Shown piece after piece: positions 7,424 to 19,142 of a DNA stretch of 64,000 nucleotides; the stretch's first letter is position 1; each line of letters opens with the position of its first letter. The stretch is from contig NZ_CP162488.1 of the NCBI RefSeq assembly GCF_041242975.1, positions 2,222,001 through 2,286,000 on the forward strand, written 5' to 3'. The position numbers and the translations under genes were made by a program. The notes under the pieces were generated by a model. The model was not told where the DNA came from. It did no database searches and was given only the letters and a program-made list of their open reading frames with translations. Source of the stretch: Xanthomonas sp. DAR 35659. GTDB taxonomy: Bacteria > Pseudomonadota > Gammaproteobacteria > Xanthomonadales > Xanthomonadaceae.

Positions 7424-10400
7424 GTTTCAATGCACGCGCCCGTGAGGGCGCGACGCGCCTGCTCTGCTTCGAGCTGGTCCATGTGGATGTTTCAATCCAC
7501 GCGTCCGTGAGGACACGACCGCCGCATCGCGCAGCAGTGGGAACGTCTGAAACGGGTTTCAATCCACGCGTCCGTGAGGACGCGACGGTTGGTCGGATCG
7601 GGGCAGGGCGATGCCCAATGTTTCAATCCACGCGTCCGTGAGGACGCGACGCTGCGATGATCGATGCCTTGCGCGATGCCATGGCGTTTCAATCCACGCG
7701 TCCGTGAGGACGCGACCGTATTTCGAGCAGTACGGCGACGCCCGGGTAAAGTTTCAATCCACGCGTCCGTGAGGACGCGACACCAGTACGCGGGCGGGTT
7801 GGCGAGCGCGGATGCGTTTCAATCCACGCGTCCGTGAGGACGCGACTTGCCGTGCGCATGCAGGCTGCCGCGTCGCGCCTGGTTTCAATCCACGCGTCCG
7901 TGAGGACGCGACGAATGTCGCCGTCGCAACGCACACGTGGGTTCTGTTTCAATCTACGCGTCCGTGAGGACGCGACCTCGTGCGGCGCCCACTCCCCCCA
8001 CTGCTTTAACAGGTTTCAATCCACGCGTCCGTGAGGACGCGACCGTGGGCAACGGGTCAAGCAGCAGAGCTATGGCCCGTTTCAATCCACGCGTCCGTGA
8101 GGACGCGACCGCGCCTGTGTGTTCGGCGTCGTCCAGCCCGCTTGCGTTTCAATCCACGCGTCCGTGAGGACGCGACGAGCGCCCAGCGAGCTTGAACTGC
8201 ATCATCGCCGTGTTTCAATCCACGCGTCCGTGAGGACGCGACCCTGTTGCGCAACGTACTTCTTTGCCAGCGTATCGTGTTTCAATCCACGCGTCCGTGA
8301 GGACGCGACTACAGCGTGTTCGCCCGCCTGCGTTGTAACTGCATGTTTCAATCCACGCGTCCGTGAGGACGCGATGCTCCAGCTTGGCCTGCACCTTGGC
8401 GTTGGTGATGACGTTTCAATCCACGCGTCCGTGAGGACGCGACAAATCGGCCCGGTGTTGCCCAAGGTGCCGACGAAGTTTCAATCCACGCGTCCGTGAG
8501 GACGCGACACAGCTGCTGGATTAGCTCGCGGTCGGCCGGCGTGTTTCAATCCACGCGTCCGTGAGGACGCGACTCGACGATTCCATCCTCCTCGGGTGGA
8601 AGCAAATGTTTCAATCCACGCGTCCGTGAGGACGCGACCAGCTCGTGGACCAGCGGGACTTTCAGCTACGCGTTTCAATCCACGCGTCCGTGAGGACGCG
8701 ACACTTTGATGCGCGCCGGCTGGCTCGGCGACCTTACGTTTCAATCCACGCGTCCGTGAGGACGCGACGGCGGATGCCGTGGAGCGCCTGGCACAGCTAC
8801 AGTTTCAATCCACGCGTCCGTGAGGACGCGACCAGGTAATTGCTCCCCTGGTGGCGTCCTAAGTGGCTGTTTCAATCCACGCGTCCGTGAGGACGCGACC
8901 GGCCATAGCCGTATCTCCTCGCGAGTGGCATGTTTCAATCCACGCGTCCGTGAGGACGCGACCCAGTGCGATGGACTGGTCGTGCCGATCCAGCTTGTTT
9001 CAATCCACGCGTCCGTGAGGACGCGACGTGGCCGCGTGCGGCGCCAATCCGCGAGCCTGAGGTGTTTCAATCCACGCGTCCGTGAGGACGCGACGACGCC
9101 GCCGGCTGGTTCTGGACCGTCTACAAAAGTTTCAATCCACGCGTCCGTGAGGACGCGACGGTGCGCGCGGCGTCATCGAAGACGCATTGAAAGTTTCAAT
9201 CCACGCGTCCGTGAGGACGCGACAATTTGGAATTTTGCAGCGGTGATCTGCAAATTTTGGTTTCAATCCACGCGTCCGTGAGGACGCGACATCGTCGCCC
9301 TGCTGCTGTGGCTGGCGTTTCGGCGGTTTCAATCCACGCGTCCGTGAGGACGCGACCTGGCGCTGATCGCCGGGCACCTAGCAGACGGGTTTCAATCCAC
9401 GCGTCCGTGAGGACGCGACGCGCCAGCACCACCGCAACCCCTGACCAAAAGGTTTCAATCCACGCGTCCGTGAGGACGCGACAGTACGGGAGCCATCTGG
9501 CTGATGCCCTAGACGAGTTTCAATCCACGCGTCCGTGAGGGCGCGACTCGCCGGCGTGTCCAACTTGCTGTCCGAGGGCAAGTTTCAATCCACGCGTCCG
9601 TGAGGACGCGACAAGATGGGCTGTCGGGCATGGGGGCGAGTGTCACTGTTTCAATCCACGCGTCCGTGAGGACGCGACGCTCGCGCACTGGTGCTTGTCG
9701 ATCAGGATGGCGGGTTTCAATCCACGCGTCCGTGAGGACGCGACCTGGCACATCACGCAGAACGGGTGCTGTTTTAGGTTTCAATCCACGCGTCCGTGAG
9801 GACGCGACGGCATGCGACGCTGCCGTCACGCATGCGATACGTTTCAATCCACGCGTCCGTGAGGACGCGACGGCATGCGACGCTGCCGTCACGCATGCGA
9901 TACGTTTCAATCCACGCGTCCGTGAGGACGCGACCATGCTTACGCCTGCGAAGATCGATTCCGCCATCAAGTTTCAATCCACGCGTCCGTGAGGACGCGA
10001 CACATGGAGGACATGCGCGACGCGATCGAGGCGGCGTTTCAATCCACGCGTCCGTGAGGACGCGACAGGCGCGGTGCGACCCAGGCCCCGAAGTTCTTTG
10101 AGTTTCAATCCACGCGTCCGTGAGGACGCGACGCGAAACCGGCGGCGACGGCGGCGCGGGTGCGCGAGTTTCAATCCACGCGTCCGTGAGGACGCGACCA
10201 GGAACGACGCATATGCCTATGGGCGGAAATGGTTTCAATCCACGCGTCCGTGAGGACGCGACTCGCGCTTCGCTTCCTCGACCATGACGAACGCGCGGTT
10301 TCAATCCACGCGTCCGTGAGGACGCGACTCCGCCTGATGATCCTATGCGGCCAGCGCGTGCAAGTTTCAATCCACGCGTCCGTGAGGACGCGACGGGATC

Positions 10401-11180
10401 CATCGGCGCAGGCTTCGGCGCGCTAGCGTTTCAATCCACGCGTCCGTGAGGACGCGACGGCCGCAATTCGCTCGATGCCGCGTTCGGCCTGGTTTCAATC
10501 CACGCGTCCGTGAGGACGCGACTCGTCGCGTGCCGGCACAGGCGGCTGCATGAACCTCGTTTCAATCCACGCGTCCGTGAGGACGCGACCGTGTAGCTGC
10601 TACCAAGCTTGGACGGCGACTCTGGTTTCAATCCACGCGTCCGTGAGGACGCGACCTGTAGCGGCTCTTTTTCTTTGGTGGCCGGCATGTTTCAATCCAC
10701 GCGTCCGTGAGGACGCGACGCGGTGGTCTCGCAAGAGACCTACAACGACAACGGTTTCAATCCACGCGTCCGTGAGGACGCGACCGCATCGGTCTGGACG
10801 CCATCGAAGCGGTGATCGAGTTTCAATCCACGCGTCCGTGAGGACGCGACCAACTACAAAACTGAACAACATGTCCGATTTCAAGTTTCAATCCACGCGT
10901 CCGTGAGGACGCGACCGACACGGAAATCCCCTACCCCCTGCGCCCCGTAGTTTCAATCCACGCGTCCGTGAGGACGCGACCTTGTTCAGTTGCAGCGACG
11001 CCGGATCGATTTCATAGTTTCAATCCACGCGTCCGTGAGGACGCGACGAGCGTGCAGCCGTCGCCGTTGCCATGATCGTCCATGTTTCAATCCACGCGTC
11101 CGTGAGGACGCGACCCGCCGCCGAGCAGCACGCACGCACGCTGTTCCCGGTTTCAATCCACGCGTCCGTGAGGACGCGAC
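7424..11180 (-). CRISPR. type I-C-like CRISPR array, 58 repeats, 57 spacers, no cas genes
   Basis: I count 58 repeats of 31 bp from 7424-7454 to 11150-11180, with spacers of 32-37 bases. On the plus strand each begins GTTTCAATCCACGCG and ends CGCGAC. This matches the repeat recalled for Xanthomonas subtype I-C systems. In those, the crRNA-sense repeat ends ATTGAAAC, so transcription runs right to left. Repeat decay at the left (7357 remnant; variants at 7424 and 7489) agrees that the leader is on the right. Variant units: 7424 (GCACGCGCCC..GGGCGC), 7489 (..ACACGAC), 7946 (AATCTACG), 8345 (ends GAT), 9517 (GAGGGCGC). The crRNA-sense stem is GCGTCC-TCAC-GGACGC. No cas1-cas8 gene is present in the 7 kb to the left or 53 kb to the right. 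Short open frames inside are artefacts. Confidence 0.98.
9809..9903 (-). repeat. duplicated spacer within the CRISPR array
   Basis: The 32-base spacers at 9809-9840 and 9872-9903 are identical (both begin GGCATGCGACGCTGCC and end CATGCGATAC), separated by the repeat at 9841-9871. This is a 63-bp repeat-spacer unit duplication, most simply by slippage or recombination between repeats. The spacer itself holds an internal inverted repeat, GCATGCG..CGCATGC. Confidence 0.97.
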
Positions 11181-11510
11181 ACCGTCAGCATAACTGTCGG
11201 CGGGGATTAAGGAAAAAATGTCGATTCCGCGAAACGGGTGTGTGGCGACCTGCAGGGGAAGGAATCGTCTTGCTCAGTTTCATGGTGCTCAGGAATTTCG
11301 CTTTACTGATCAATTGCTTGCCGGGATTCGCGAACCCGCCGGAAAAACACCGGGTGCTTCCGGTTCGCGGCCGTCGGCGCATGCGGAGCGCGCAATGCGT
11401 TTGCGCGTTGGCGAATCCGGCGTATCCGCCAACGCGGTGCCAGGCCCGCGGGTAGCGCTCGCGTCCTTGCATCACCGTCCGACCACGATATGCCGATCGG
11501 GGCCGGGCGT
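11181..11510 (-). promoter_or_regulatory. probable CRISPR leader and gene-free gap
   Basis: This 330-base stretch lies on the leader side of the array and holds no convincing gene. Next to the last repeat is a relatively AT-rich block (about 11205-11320, with AAGGAAAAAATG and TTTACTGATCAATTG), as expected for a leader with the pre-crRNA promoter; no clear -35/-10 pair was found. Further right, GCGTTGGCG (11405-11413) pairs with CGCCAACGC (11427-11435) as a 9-bp hairpin that could end transcription of the epimerase gene. In usual I-C loci cas2 ends right before the leader; nothing resembling cas2 is seen. Confidence 0.5.
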
Positions 11511-12428
11511 TCAGTCGCTGGCCGCGCTTCCATCATTAGGCGGGAGCACCTCGGGAACATGCGTGTCGTACTGGTGCAACACCTCGGCGAAACCATGGCG
11601 CGGTTGCCAGCCCAGTGCGTCAAGCGCCCGTTGCGGCGAATAGACGCGATCGATCCGTTCCGGCAGCGCCCAGCCGCGTTGCGCGAACGCCGCCACCAGC
11701 GCCGGCGCACGGCGTTGCAGGACCGCCGGTGCCGCGCCGTGCAGGTCGGCGCGATCCTCGCGCAGGAACGGTGTGGCCCCGGAAATCACGAACGTCGCCG
11801 CCGCTGGTCCGGCATGCCGCAACGCCGCGGCATGGGCCTCGGCGACGTCGCGTGCGTCGATGCCGCGATGCAGGCGGAACGCGGCCATCACGTTGACCGG
11901 CTCCGGGAAGCAGCGCGACATGCGCAGGATGCGCACGCTCGGTCCGCCCTGGACGGCCGCCTCGTGCAGCAGCGCCTCGGCTTCCAGCTTGGTGTGGTGA
12001 TAGATAGTCTGCGGCTGCGGCGGCAGCATTTCGTCGACCCAGCCGGCGCTGCCGTGGGGAGTGGCGGCGCTGCCGTACAGCGCGGTGGTGCTGGTGAACA
12101 CGATGCAGCGCACGCCGGCCGCCGCGGCGGCATCCAGCACGCGGCGCGTGCCGTCGACGTTGACCTGGCGGAAGCGCGCCGCCGGCACATGTGCGACGTG
12201 CGGGGCATGCAGCGCGGCGGTGTGGATCACCGCGTCCGCGCGGTGCAGCGCCCGCGCCAGCAGTGCGGCGTCGTCGAGGTCGCCGACCCAGTCGGCGGTG
12301 GAGCAGGGCGTCCGGTCGAAGCCACTGACGCGGTGCTCGCGCGCGAGCCGGATGTGGATCGCGCGGCCGACCCGGCCGGCGCTGCCGGTGACCACGATCT
12401 TCAGCGGGGACGAGGTGGGCATCGGCAT
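11511..12428 (-). CDS. NAD-dependent epimerase/dehydratase (extended SDR)
   Basis: A 305-residue short-chain dehydrogenase of the extended, sugar-epimerase-like type. The Rossmann motif GSAGRVG is at residues 15-21, the catalytic serine/threonine region FTSTTALYG at about 120, and the active-site pair YHHTK at about 150. The substrate cannot be deduced; members act on nucleotide sugars or aldehydes. ATG 12428 begins MPMPTSSPLKIVVTG. It is the first gene right of the CRISPR array and points toward it; the gap of 70 bases to metH (12499) on the same strand suggests it could be read from the metH operon. Confidence 0.85.
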   Translation of the reverse strand: MPMPTSSPLKIVVTGSAGRVGRAIHIRLAREHRVSGFDRTPCSTADWVGDLDDAALLARALHRADAVIHTAALHAPHVAHVPAARFRQVNVDGTRRVLDAAAAAGVRCIVFTSTTALYGSAATPHGSAGWVDEMLPPQPQTIYHHTKLEAEALLHEAAVQGGPSVRILRMSRCFPEPVNVMAAFRLHRGIDARDVAEAHAAALRHAGPAAATFVISGATPFLREDRADLHGAAPAVLQRRAPALVAAFAQRGWALPERIDRVYSPQRALDALGWQPRHGFAEVLHQYDTHVPEVLPPNDGSAASD

Positions 12429-12498
12429 CGGCAGTGGGTGGGAAGGGCGTGTGTGATGGCGAAGCAGGCAATGCTGGCGCCTGCGACGGCCCAGGGCC

Positions 12499-15264
<2,766 letters not shown>

Positions 15265-15370
15265 GGTTCAGCGTTCCGGAAGCGGGGACAGGCAGGCGCG
15301 CACGCGGACGGCGTGGCGCATGCGCGGGGCGATGCGGGTGGCGAGGACGGGCGTGCGCGCGGCGGGCATC

Positions 15371-16537
15371 TCAGGCGGCCTGCGCCTGCGCCGCCAGCGG
15401 CACGCGCGGCGGCAGCCCGCGCACCGCCTCGGCGATGGCGCGGATATGCGCGGGGGAGGTGCCGCAGCAGCCGCCGACCAGGTTCAGCAGCCCGGATTCG
15501 GCGAACTCGCGCAGCGTCGCCGCCATTTCCTCGGGGGTCTCGTCGTACTCGCCGAACGCGTTGGGCAGGCCGGCGTTGGGGTGCGCGCTGACGTAGCCGT
15601 CGGCGATCCGCGCCAGGGTCTCCACGTGCGGGCGCAGGTCCTTGGCGCCGAGCGCGCAGTTCAGCCCGACCGACAGCGGCCGCCCGTGCGCGACCGAGGC
15701 GTAGAACGCCTCGGCGGTCTGCCCGGACAGGGTGCGGCCGGAGGCGTCGGTGATGGTGCCGGAGATCATCACCGGCAGGCGCCCGCCGCGCGCGTCGAAC
15801 ACTTCCTCGATCGCATACAGCGCGGCCTTGGCGTTGAGCGTGTCGAAGATCGTCTCGACCATCAGGGTATCGGCGCCGCCGTCGATCAGGCCCTCGATCG
15901 CCTCGCGATAGGTCCCGCGCAGTTCGTCGAAGCTGGTGTTGCGGAAACCGGGATCGTTGACGTCCGGGCTGATCGAGGCGGTGCGGCTGGTCGGGCCGAG
16001 CACGCCGATGACGAAGCGCGGCTTGTCCGGCCCGCCGTCACGGACCTGCTGTGCTTCGACCGCGTCGCAGCAGTCGCGCGCGACCCGCGCGCCGGCCTTG
16101 TTGAGCTCATAGACCAGGTGTTCCAGGTGATAGTCGGCCTGGCTGACCGAGGTCGCGTTGAAGGTGTTGGTCTCGAGCAGGTCGGCACCGGCATCGAGAT
16201 AGGCGCGGTGGATCTCGGAAATGACGTCGGGGCGAGTCAGCAGCAGCAGGTCGTTGTTGCCCTTCAGGTCGTGGCCCGGCGGCGGCGCGTGATCGCAGCC
16301 GGGGCCGTGCACGTGCGCGGCCTGGGTGCTGTCGTAGCCCTCGGCGAAGCGTTCGCCGCGGTAGTCGGCCTCCTGCAGCCCGTGCCGCTGGATCATCGTG
16401 CCCATCGCCCCGTCGATGATCAGGATGCGCTCGGACAGGGCCTGCAGCAGTTTCTGCGCGCGCTGTGGGTTTAGCCACCTGGTGGCTGAGAGTGGGGAAT
16501 GGGGAATAGGGAATGGGGCGGAAGCGTCGGCGTTCAT
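15371..16537 (-). CDS. metH: methionine synthase, homocysteine-binding part (split MetH)
   Basis: A 388-residue protein equal to the N-terminal homocysteine S-methyltransferase domain of MetH. Key features: [14 protein letters not shown] near residue 40, [12 protein letters not shown], and the zinc ligands Cys in GLNCALGAK and Cys-Cys in [16 protein letters not shown]. It must work with the product of 12499-15264, 106 bases downstream. The start ATG 16537 overlaps the stop of the regulator gene (ATGA, 16534-16537) and has AGGAG 8 bases upstream, so translation is coupled. Residues 7-15 (APFPIPHSP) are encoded by one arm of the dispersed repeat and have no role in the fold as far as known. Confidence 0.95.
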   Translation of the reverse strand: MNADASAPFPIPHSPLSATRWLNPQRAQKLLQALSERILIIDGAMGTMIQRHGLQEADYRGERFAEGYDSTQAAHVHGPGCDHAPPPGHDLKGNNDLLLLTRPDVISEIHRAYLDAGADLLETNTFNATSVSQADYHLEHLVYELNKAGARVARDCCDAVEAQQVRDGGPDKPRFVIGVLGPTSRTASISPDVNDPGFRNTSFDELRGTYREAIEGLIDGGADTLMVETIFDTLNAKAALYAIEEVFDARGGRLPVMISGTITDASGRTLSGQTAEAFYASVAHGRPLSVGLNCALGAKDLRPHVETLARIADGYVSAHPNAGLPNAFGEYDETPEEMAATLREFAESGLLNLVGGCCGTSPAHIRAIAEAVRGLPPRVPLAAQAQAA

Positions 16538-16611
16538 GCAGTTTCTCCTGCGACCGCTTTGCGCTTGGCGGTCGCTTTTTCGATTCCCGATTCCCGATTC
16601 CCGATTCCCGG
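16493..16611. repeat. dispersed repeat, inverted pair spanning the regulator/metH junction
   Basis: Arm 16493-16519 (GGGGAATGGGGAATAGGG...) and reverse arm 16582-16611 enclose 62 bases that contain the stop of the ArsR-methyltransferase gene, the metH ribosome-binding site and the metH start codon. The arms encode the C-terminal tail of the former and the N-terminal tail of the latter. The 30779-30897 copy also has arms about 62 bases apart. Confidence 0.85.
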
Positions 16612-17535
16612 CTTCCCAGCAATCAAGGAAATCACCTCGAAATGCGGCGGCCGTTTCTCGCGGGTCACGGTTTCCAGGCTGGACACCTCCAGCTCTGCCT
16701 TGTCCACGAACTTGCGAAGTTCCTTGGAAGAAAAGCCCAGGTTGACGTGGCCATAGGCCTGCACCGCGGCCTTGTGCTCGTGGCGGGCCAGGCTGCACAG
16801 CAGCAGGCGCCCGCCGGGGCGCAGCACCCGCGCCGATTCGGTCACCGCCTGCGCCGGCTTGGTGGCGTAGGTCAGCGCGTGCATCATCACCACCAGGTCG
16901 AAGCTGGCATCGGCGAAGGGCAGGGCGTGCATGTCGCCCTCGCGCACCTCCACATTGCTCAGACGGCGCAGGCGTTCGCTGGCCGCGGCCACCACCCGCG
17001 CGCTGGTGTCGATGCAGACGTAGCGGTGCGCGTGCGGGGCGACCAGTTCGGCCAGCACGCCGTCGCCGGAGGCGATATCGAGCACGTCGCCGGTCTCCAG
17101 CAGCGGCAGCGCGGTGCGCGCCAGCGCTTCCCAGGTGCGGCCCGGGGAGTAGTGGCGTTCCATGTCGCCGGCCACCGAATCGGCCCAGTTTTGGTCGGCG
17201 GCACGGTTGGCCAGGACCGCGGCCACGCGTTCGGCGTCCTGGCGCAGCAGCGGGTCGTCGCTGCCGGTGCTCAGCGCCAGCCACAGCGCGCGCTGCGCCG
17301 GATCCAGCAGGGTCTCGTCGAAGCGATAATAGGCGGACACGCCGGCGCGGCGGTCGCGCACCAGCCCGGCCTCCTTGAGCTTGGCCAGATGCGTGGACAC
17401 GCGCGGCTGCGCCAGCCGAGTGATCGCCGACAGCTCGGCCACGGTCAGCTCCTCCTGTTCGAGCAGGGCCAGCAGGCGCACACGGGTCGCATCGGCGAAC
17501 ACCTTGAGCCGGCTCGACCAGTCCTCCAGATCCAT
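16534..17535 (-). CDS. ArsR-family regulator fused to SAM-dependent methyltransferase (SahR-like)
   Basis: A 333-residue fusion. Residues 1-95 are an ArsR winged helix ([18 protein letters not shown], then recognition helix [18 protein letters not shown]) lacking an obvious metal-binding Cys cluster. Residues about 140-300 are a class I methyltransferase fold with motif [16 protein letters not shown] and [12 protein letters not shown]. ArsR regulators of the SahR group sense S-adenosylhomocysteine and control methionine-cycle genes in Proteobacteria; this fusion next to metH is a plausible member, with the methyltransferase fold as ligand sensor (inference). Its stop overlaps the metH start. 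A large palindrome covers its own promoter. The tail from about residue 307 ([14 protein letters not shown]) is encoded by the dispersed repeat. Confidence 0.88.
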   Translation of the reverse strand: MDLEDWSSRLKVFADATRVRLLALLEQEELTVAELSAITRLAQPRVSTHLAKLKEAGLVRDRRAGVSAYYRFDETLLDPAQRALWLALSTGSDDPLLRQDAERVAAVLANRAADQNWADSVAGDMERHYSPGRTWEALARTALPLLETGDVLDIASGDGVLAELVAPHAHRYVCIDTSARVVAAASERLRRLSNVEVREGDMHALPFADASFDLVVMMHALTYATKPAQAVTESARVLRPGGRLLLCSLARHEHKAAVQAYGHVNLGFSSKELRKFVDKAELEVSSLETVTREKRPPHFEVISLIAGKPGIGNRESGIEKATAKRKAVAGETA

Positions 17536-17565
17536 AATATCTTCCTATCGCGATATAGAGATATT
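17536..17565 (-). promoter_or_regulatory. palindromic operator over the start of the ArsR-metH operon
   Basis: A 30-base imperfect palindrome: AATATCT, 3 bases, TATCGCGATA, 3 bases, AGATATT; outer 7-base arms and the 10-base core are perfect inverted repeats (24 of 30 positions symmetric). It touches the ATG at 17535, includes the AGGAAG ribosome-binding site and overlaps the -10 box. Best explained as the autoregulatory site of the ArsR-type protein. The divergent acyl-CoA dehydrogenase start is 97 bases away. Confidence 0.75.
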
Positions 17566-17591
17566 TTGGTCCGATGGGCGCGTCGGGTCAA
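17563..17591 (-). promoter_or_regulatory. candidate promoter of the ArsR-metH operon
   Basis: On the minus strand TTGACC (17591-17586), 17 bases, CAAAAT (17568-17563). The predicted start near 17556 lies in the centre of the palindrome, so bound repressor would block initiation. Confidence 0.45.
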
Positions 17592-17661
17592 GTCGCGCAC
17601 ACGCCTGCGTATGGTCTGGGTGGCTACAATGGCGGACCAGACAGCCCGGGAGGGGTTCTAC

Positions 17662-18810
17662 GTGGATTTCAGCTTTACTGAAGAACAATTGATGATCCAG
17701 GACGTGGCGCGACGCATCGCCCAGGAGCGGATCGCGCCCAGCGCCGAGCATCACGACCGCACCGGCGAGTTCCCGCTGGAGAACATCCGCCTGCTCGGCG
17801 AGAACGGCTTGATGGGCATCGAGGTGCCGGAGGAATACGGCGGCGCCGGCATGGACCCGATCGCCTATGTGCTGGCCATGGTCGAGATCGCCGCCGGCGA
17901 CGCCGCCCATTCCACCATCGTGTCGGTCAACAACTCGCTGTTCTGCGCCGGCATCCTCAAGAACGGCAACGAGGCGCAGAAGCAGAAGTACGTGCGCGCC
18001 ATCGCCGAGGGCCGCGAGATCGGCGCCTTCGCGCTGACCGAGCCGCAGTCCGGCTCCGACGCCACCGCGATGCGGTGCCGCGCGGTGCGCCAGGACGACG
18101 GCAGCTTCGTCATCAACGGCAAGAAGAGCTGGATCACCTCCGGCCCGGTCGCCAAGTACATCGTGCTGTTCGCGGTCACCGATCCGGAGCAGGGCGCGCG
18201 CGGCATTACCGCCTTCGTCGTCGACACAGACAAACCCGGCTTCCACCGCGGCAAGACCGAGCCCAAACTCGGCATTCGCGCCTCGGCCACCTGCGAGATC
18301 GAGTTCCAGGACTACGTCGCCACCCCGGAGGAAGTGTTGGGTACCGCGGGCGAAGGCTTCAAGATCGCGATGAGCGTGCTCGATGCCGGCCGCATCGGCA
18401 TCGCCTCGCAGGCGATCGGCATCGCCCGCGCGGCCTACCAGGCCACCCTGGACTACGTGAAGGAGCGCAAGGCGTTCGGCGCGCCGATCGGCACGTTCCA
18501 GATGACCCAGGCCAAGATCGCCGACATGAAGTGCAAGCTCGATGCGGCCTTGCTGCTGACGTTGCGCGCGGCATGGGTGAAGGGGCAGGGGCAGCGCTTC
18601 ACCACCGAGGCTTCGGTGGCCAAGCTGACCGCCTCGGAAGCGGCGATGTGGATCACCCACCAGGCGGTGCAGATCCACGGCGGCATGGGCTATTCCAAGG
18701 AAATGCCGCTGGAGCGCTACTTCCGCGATGCCAAGATCACCGAGATCTACGAAGGTACCTCGGAGATCCAGCGCTTGGTGATCGCGCGCAACGAGACGGG
18801 GCTGCGGTGA
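17662..18810 (+). CDS. acyl-CoA dehydrogenase
   Basis: A 382-residue FAD flavoenzyme that inserts an alpha-beta double bond in acyl-CoA in fatty-acid or branched-chain amino-acid breakdown. Family signatures: GAFALTEPQSGSDA (about 125), KSWITSGPVA (about 155), the C-terminal QIHGGMGYSKEMPLERYFRDA and the catalytic glutamate in EIYEGTSEIQR (about 365). The position of this Glu fits short-chain or butyryl-type enzymes. GTG 17662 is preferred because GGGAGGGG lies 6 bases upstream; an in-frame ATG at 17629 (MADQTAREGFY) would add 11 atypical residues. Divergent from the ArsR-metH operon. Confidence 0.92.
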   Translation: MDFSFTEEQLMIQDVARRIAQERIAPSAEHHDRTGEFPLENIRLLGENGLMGIEVPEEYGGAGMDPIAYVLAMVEIAAGDAAHSTIVSVNNSLFCAGILKNGNEAQKQKYVRAIAEGREIGAFALTEPQSGSDATAMRCRAVRQDDGSFVINGKKSWITSGPVAKYIVLFAVTDPEQGARGITAFVVDTDKPGFHRGKTEPKLGIRASATCEIEFQDYVATPEEVLGTAGEGFKIAMSVLDAGRIGIASQAIGIARAAYQATLDYVKERKAFGAPIGTFQMTQAKIADMKCKLDAALLLTLRAAWVKGQGQRFTTEASVAKLTASEAAMWITHQAVQIHGGMGYSKEMPLERYFRDAKITEIYEGTSEIQRLVIARNETGLR

Positions 18811-18814
18811 AGCT

Positions 18815-18836
18815 GGGATTCGGGATTCGGGATTGG
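18815..18836. repeat. dispersed G-rich repeat arm after the acyl-CoA dehydrogenase
   Basis: GGGATTCGGGATTCGGGATT-type arm starting 4 bases after the stop codon. The 332-base gap to 19142 holds this arm, two terminators and a reverse arm, and no gene. Confidence 0.85.
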
Positions 18837-18869
18837 CCGATTTCGTAACTGTTGAAAGGTGAGGGGAAG

Positions 18870-18890
18870 GCGGCCGCAGGGCCGCTTTTT
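18870..18890 (+). terminator. rho-independent terminator of the acyl-CoA dehydrogenase gene
   Basis: GCGGCC (18870-18875), loop GCAG, GGCCGC (18880-18885), then TTTTT. About 60 bases after the stop codon. Confidence 0.75.
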
Positions 18891-19036
18891 CCTTGCGTGG
18901 ATCGCGGCGGGGAGCGAGCGATCCTTCCCGCCGGAAGCGGCGGGACTGGAGCCCCTCCCGCAGGATTTGCCCAGGCGTGGAATGCCGGCTCGAAGGTAGC
19001 TTCAGCCACGCGTTTCCCGATCCATACCCGGACAAC

Positions 19037-19064
19037 AAAAAAGCGGCCTTGCGGCCGCTTTTTT
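19037..19064. terminator. bidirectional terminator between convergent genes
   Basis: AAAAAAGCGGCC (19037-19048), loop TTGC, GGCCGCTTTTTT (19053-19064): a perfect 12-bp stem with A-tract and T-tract, able to stop the rightward dehydrogenase transcript and the leftward efflux operon. Confidence 0.9.
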
Positions 19065-19108
19065 GTTTGCCTCCACAGGATGGAAGGATCAGAACGGAGG
19101 GAGGACTC

Positions 19109-19138
19109 GAATCCCGAATCCCCACTCCCCAATCCCGG
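19109..19138. repeat. dispersed G-rich repeat, reverse arm
   Basis: GAATCCCGAATCCCCACTCC-type arm just before the stop codon of the RND gene; partner orientation to the 18815 arm, with the two terminators between them. Confidence 0.8.
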
Positions 19139-19142
19139 CCCC

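Noticed and set aside
7492..11193. Many open frames of 64-209 codons across the CRISPR array on both strands (with VSIHASVRTR, FNPRVREDA, RVLTDAWIET or ASSRTRGLK repeats)
   Set aside because: They are translations of the 31-bp repeat in different frames, not genes, although similar frames are often listed as hypothetical proteins.
11185..11475. 96-codon minus-strand frame next to the array as a cas2 remnant
   Set aside because: The translation has no Cas2-like ferredoxin pattern; it is Arg-rich shadow sequence in the leader.
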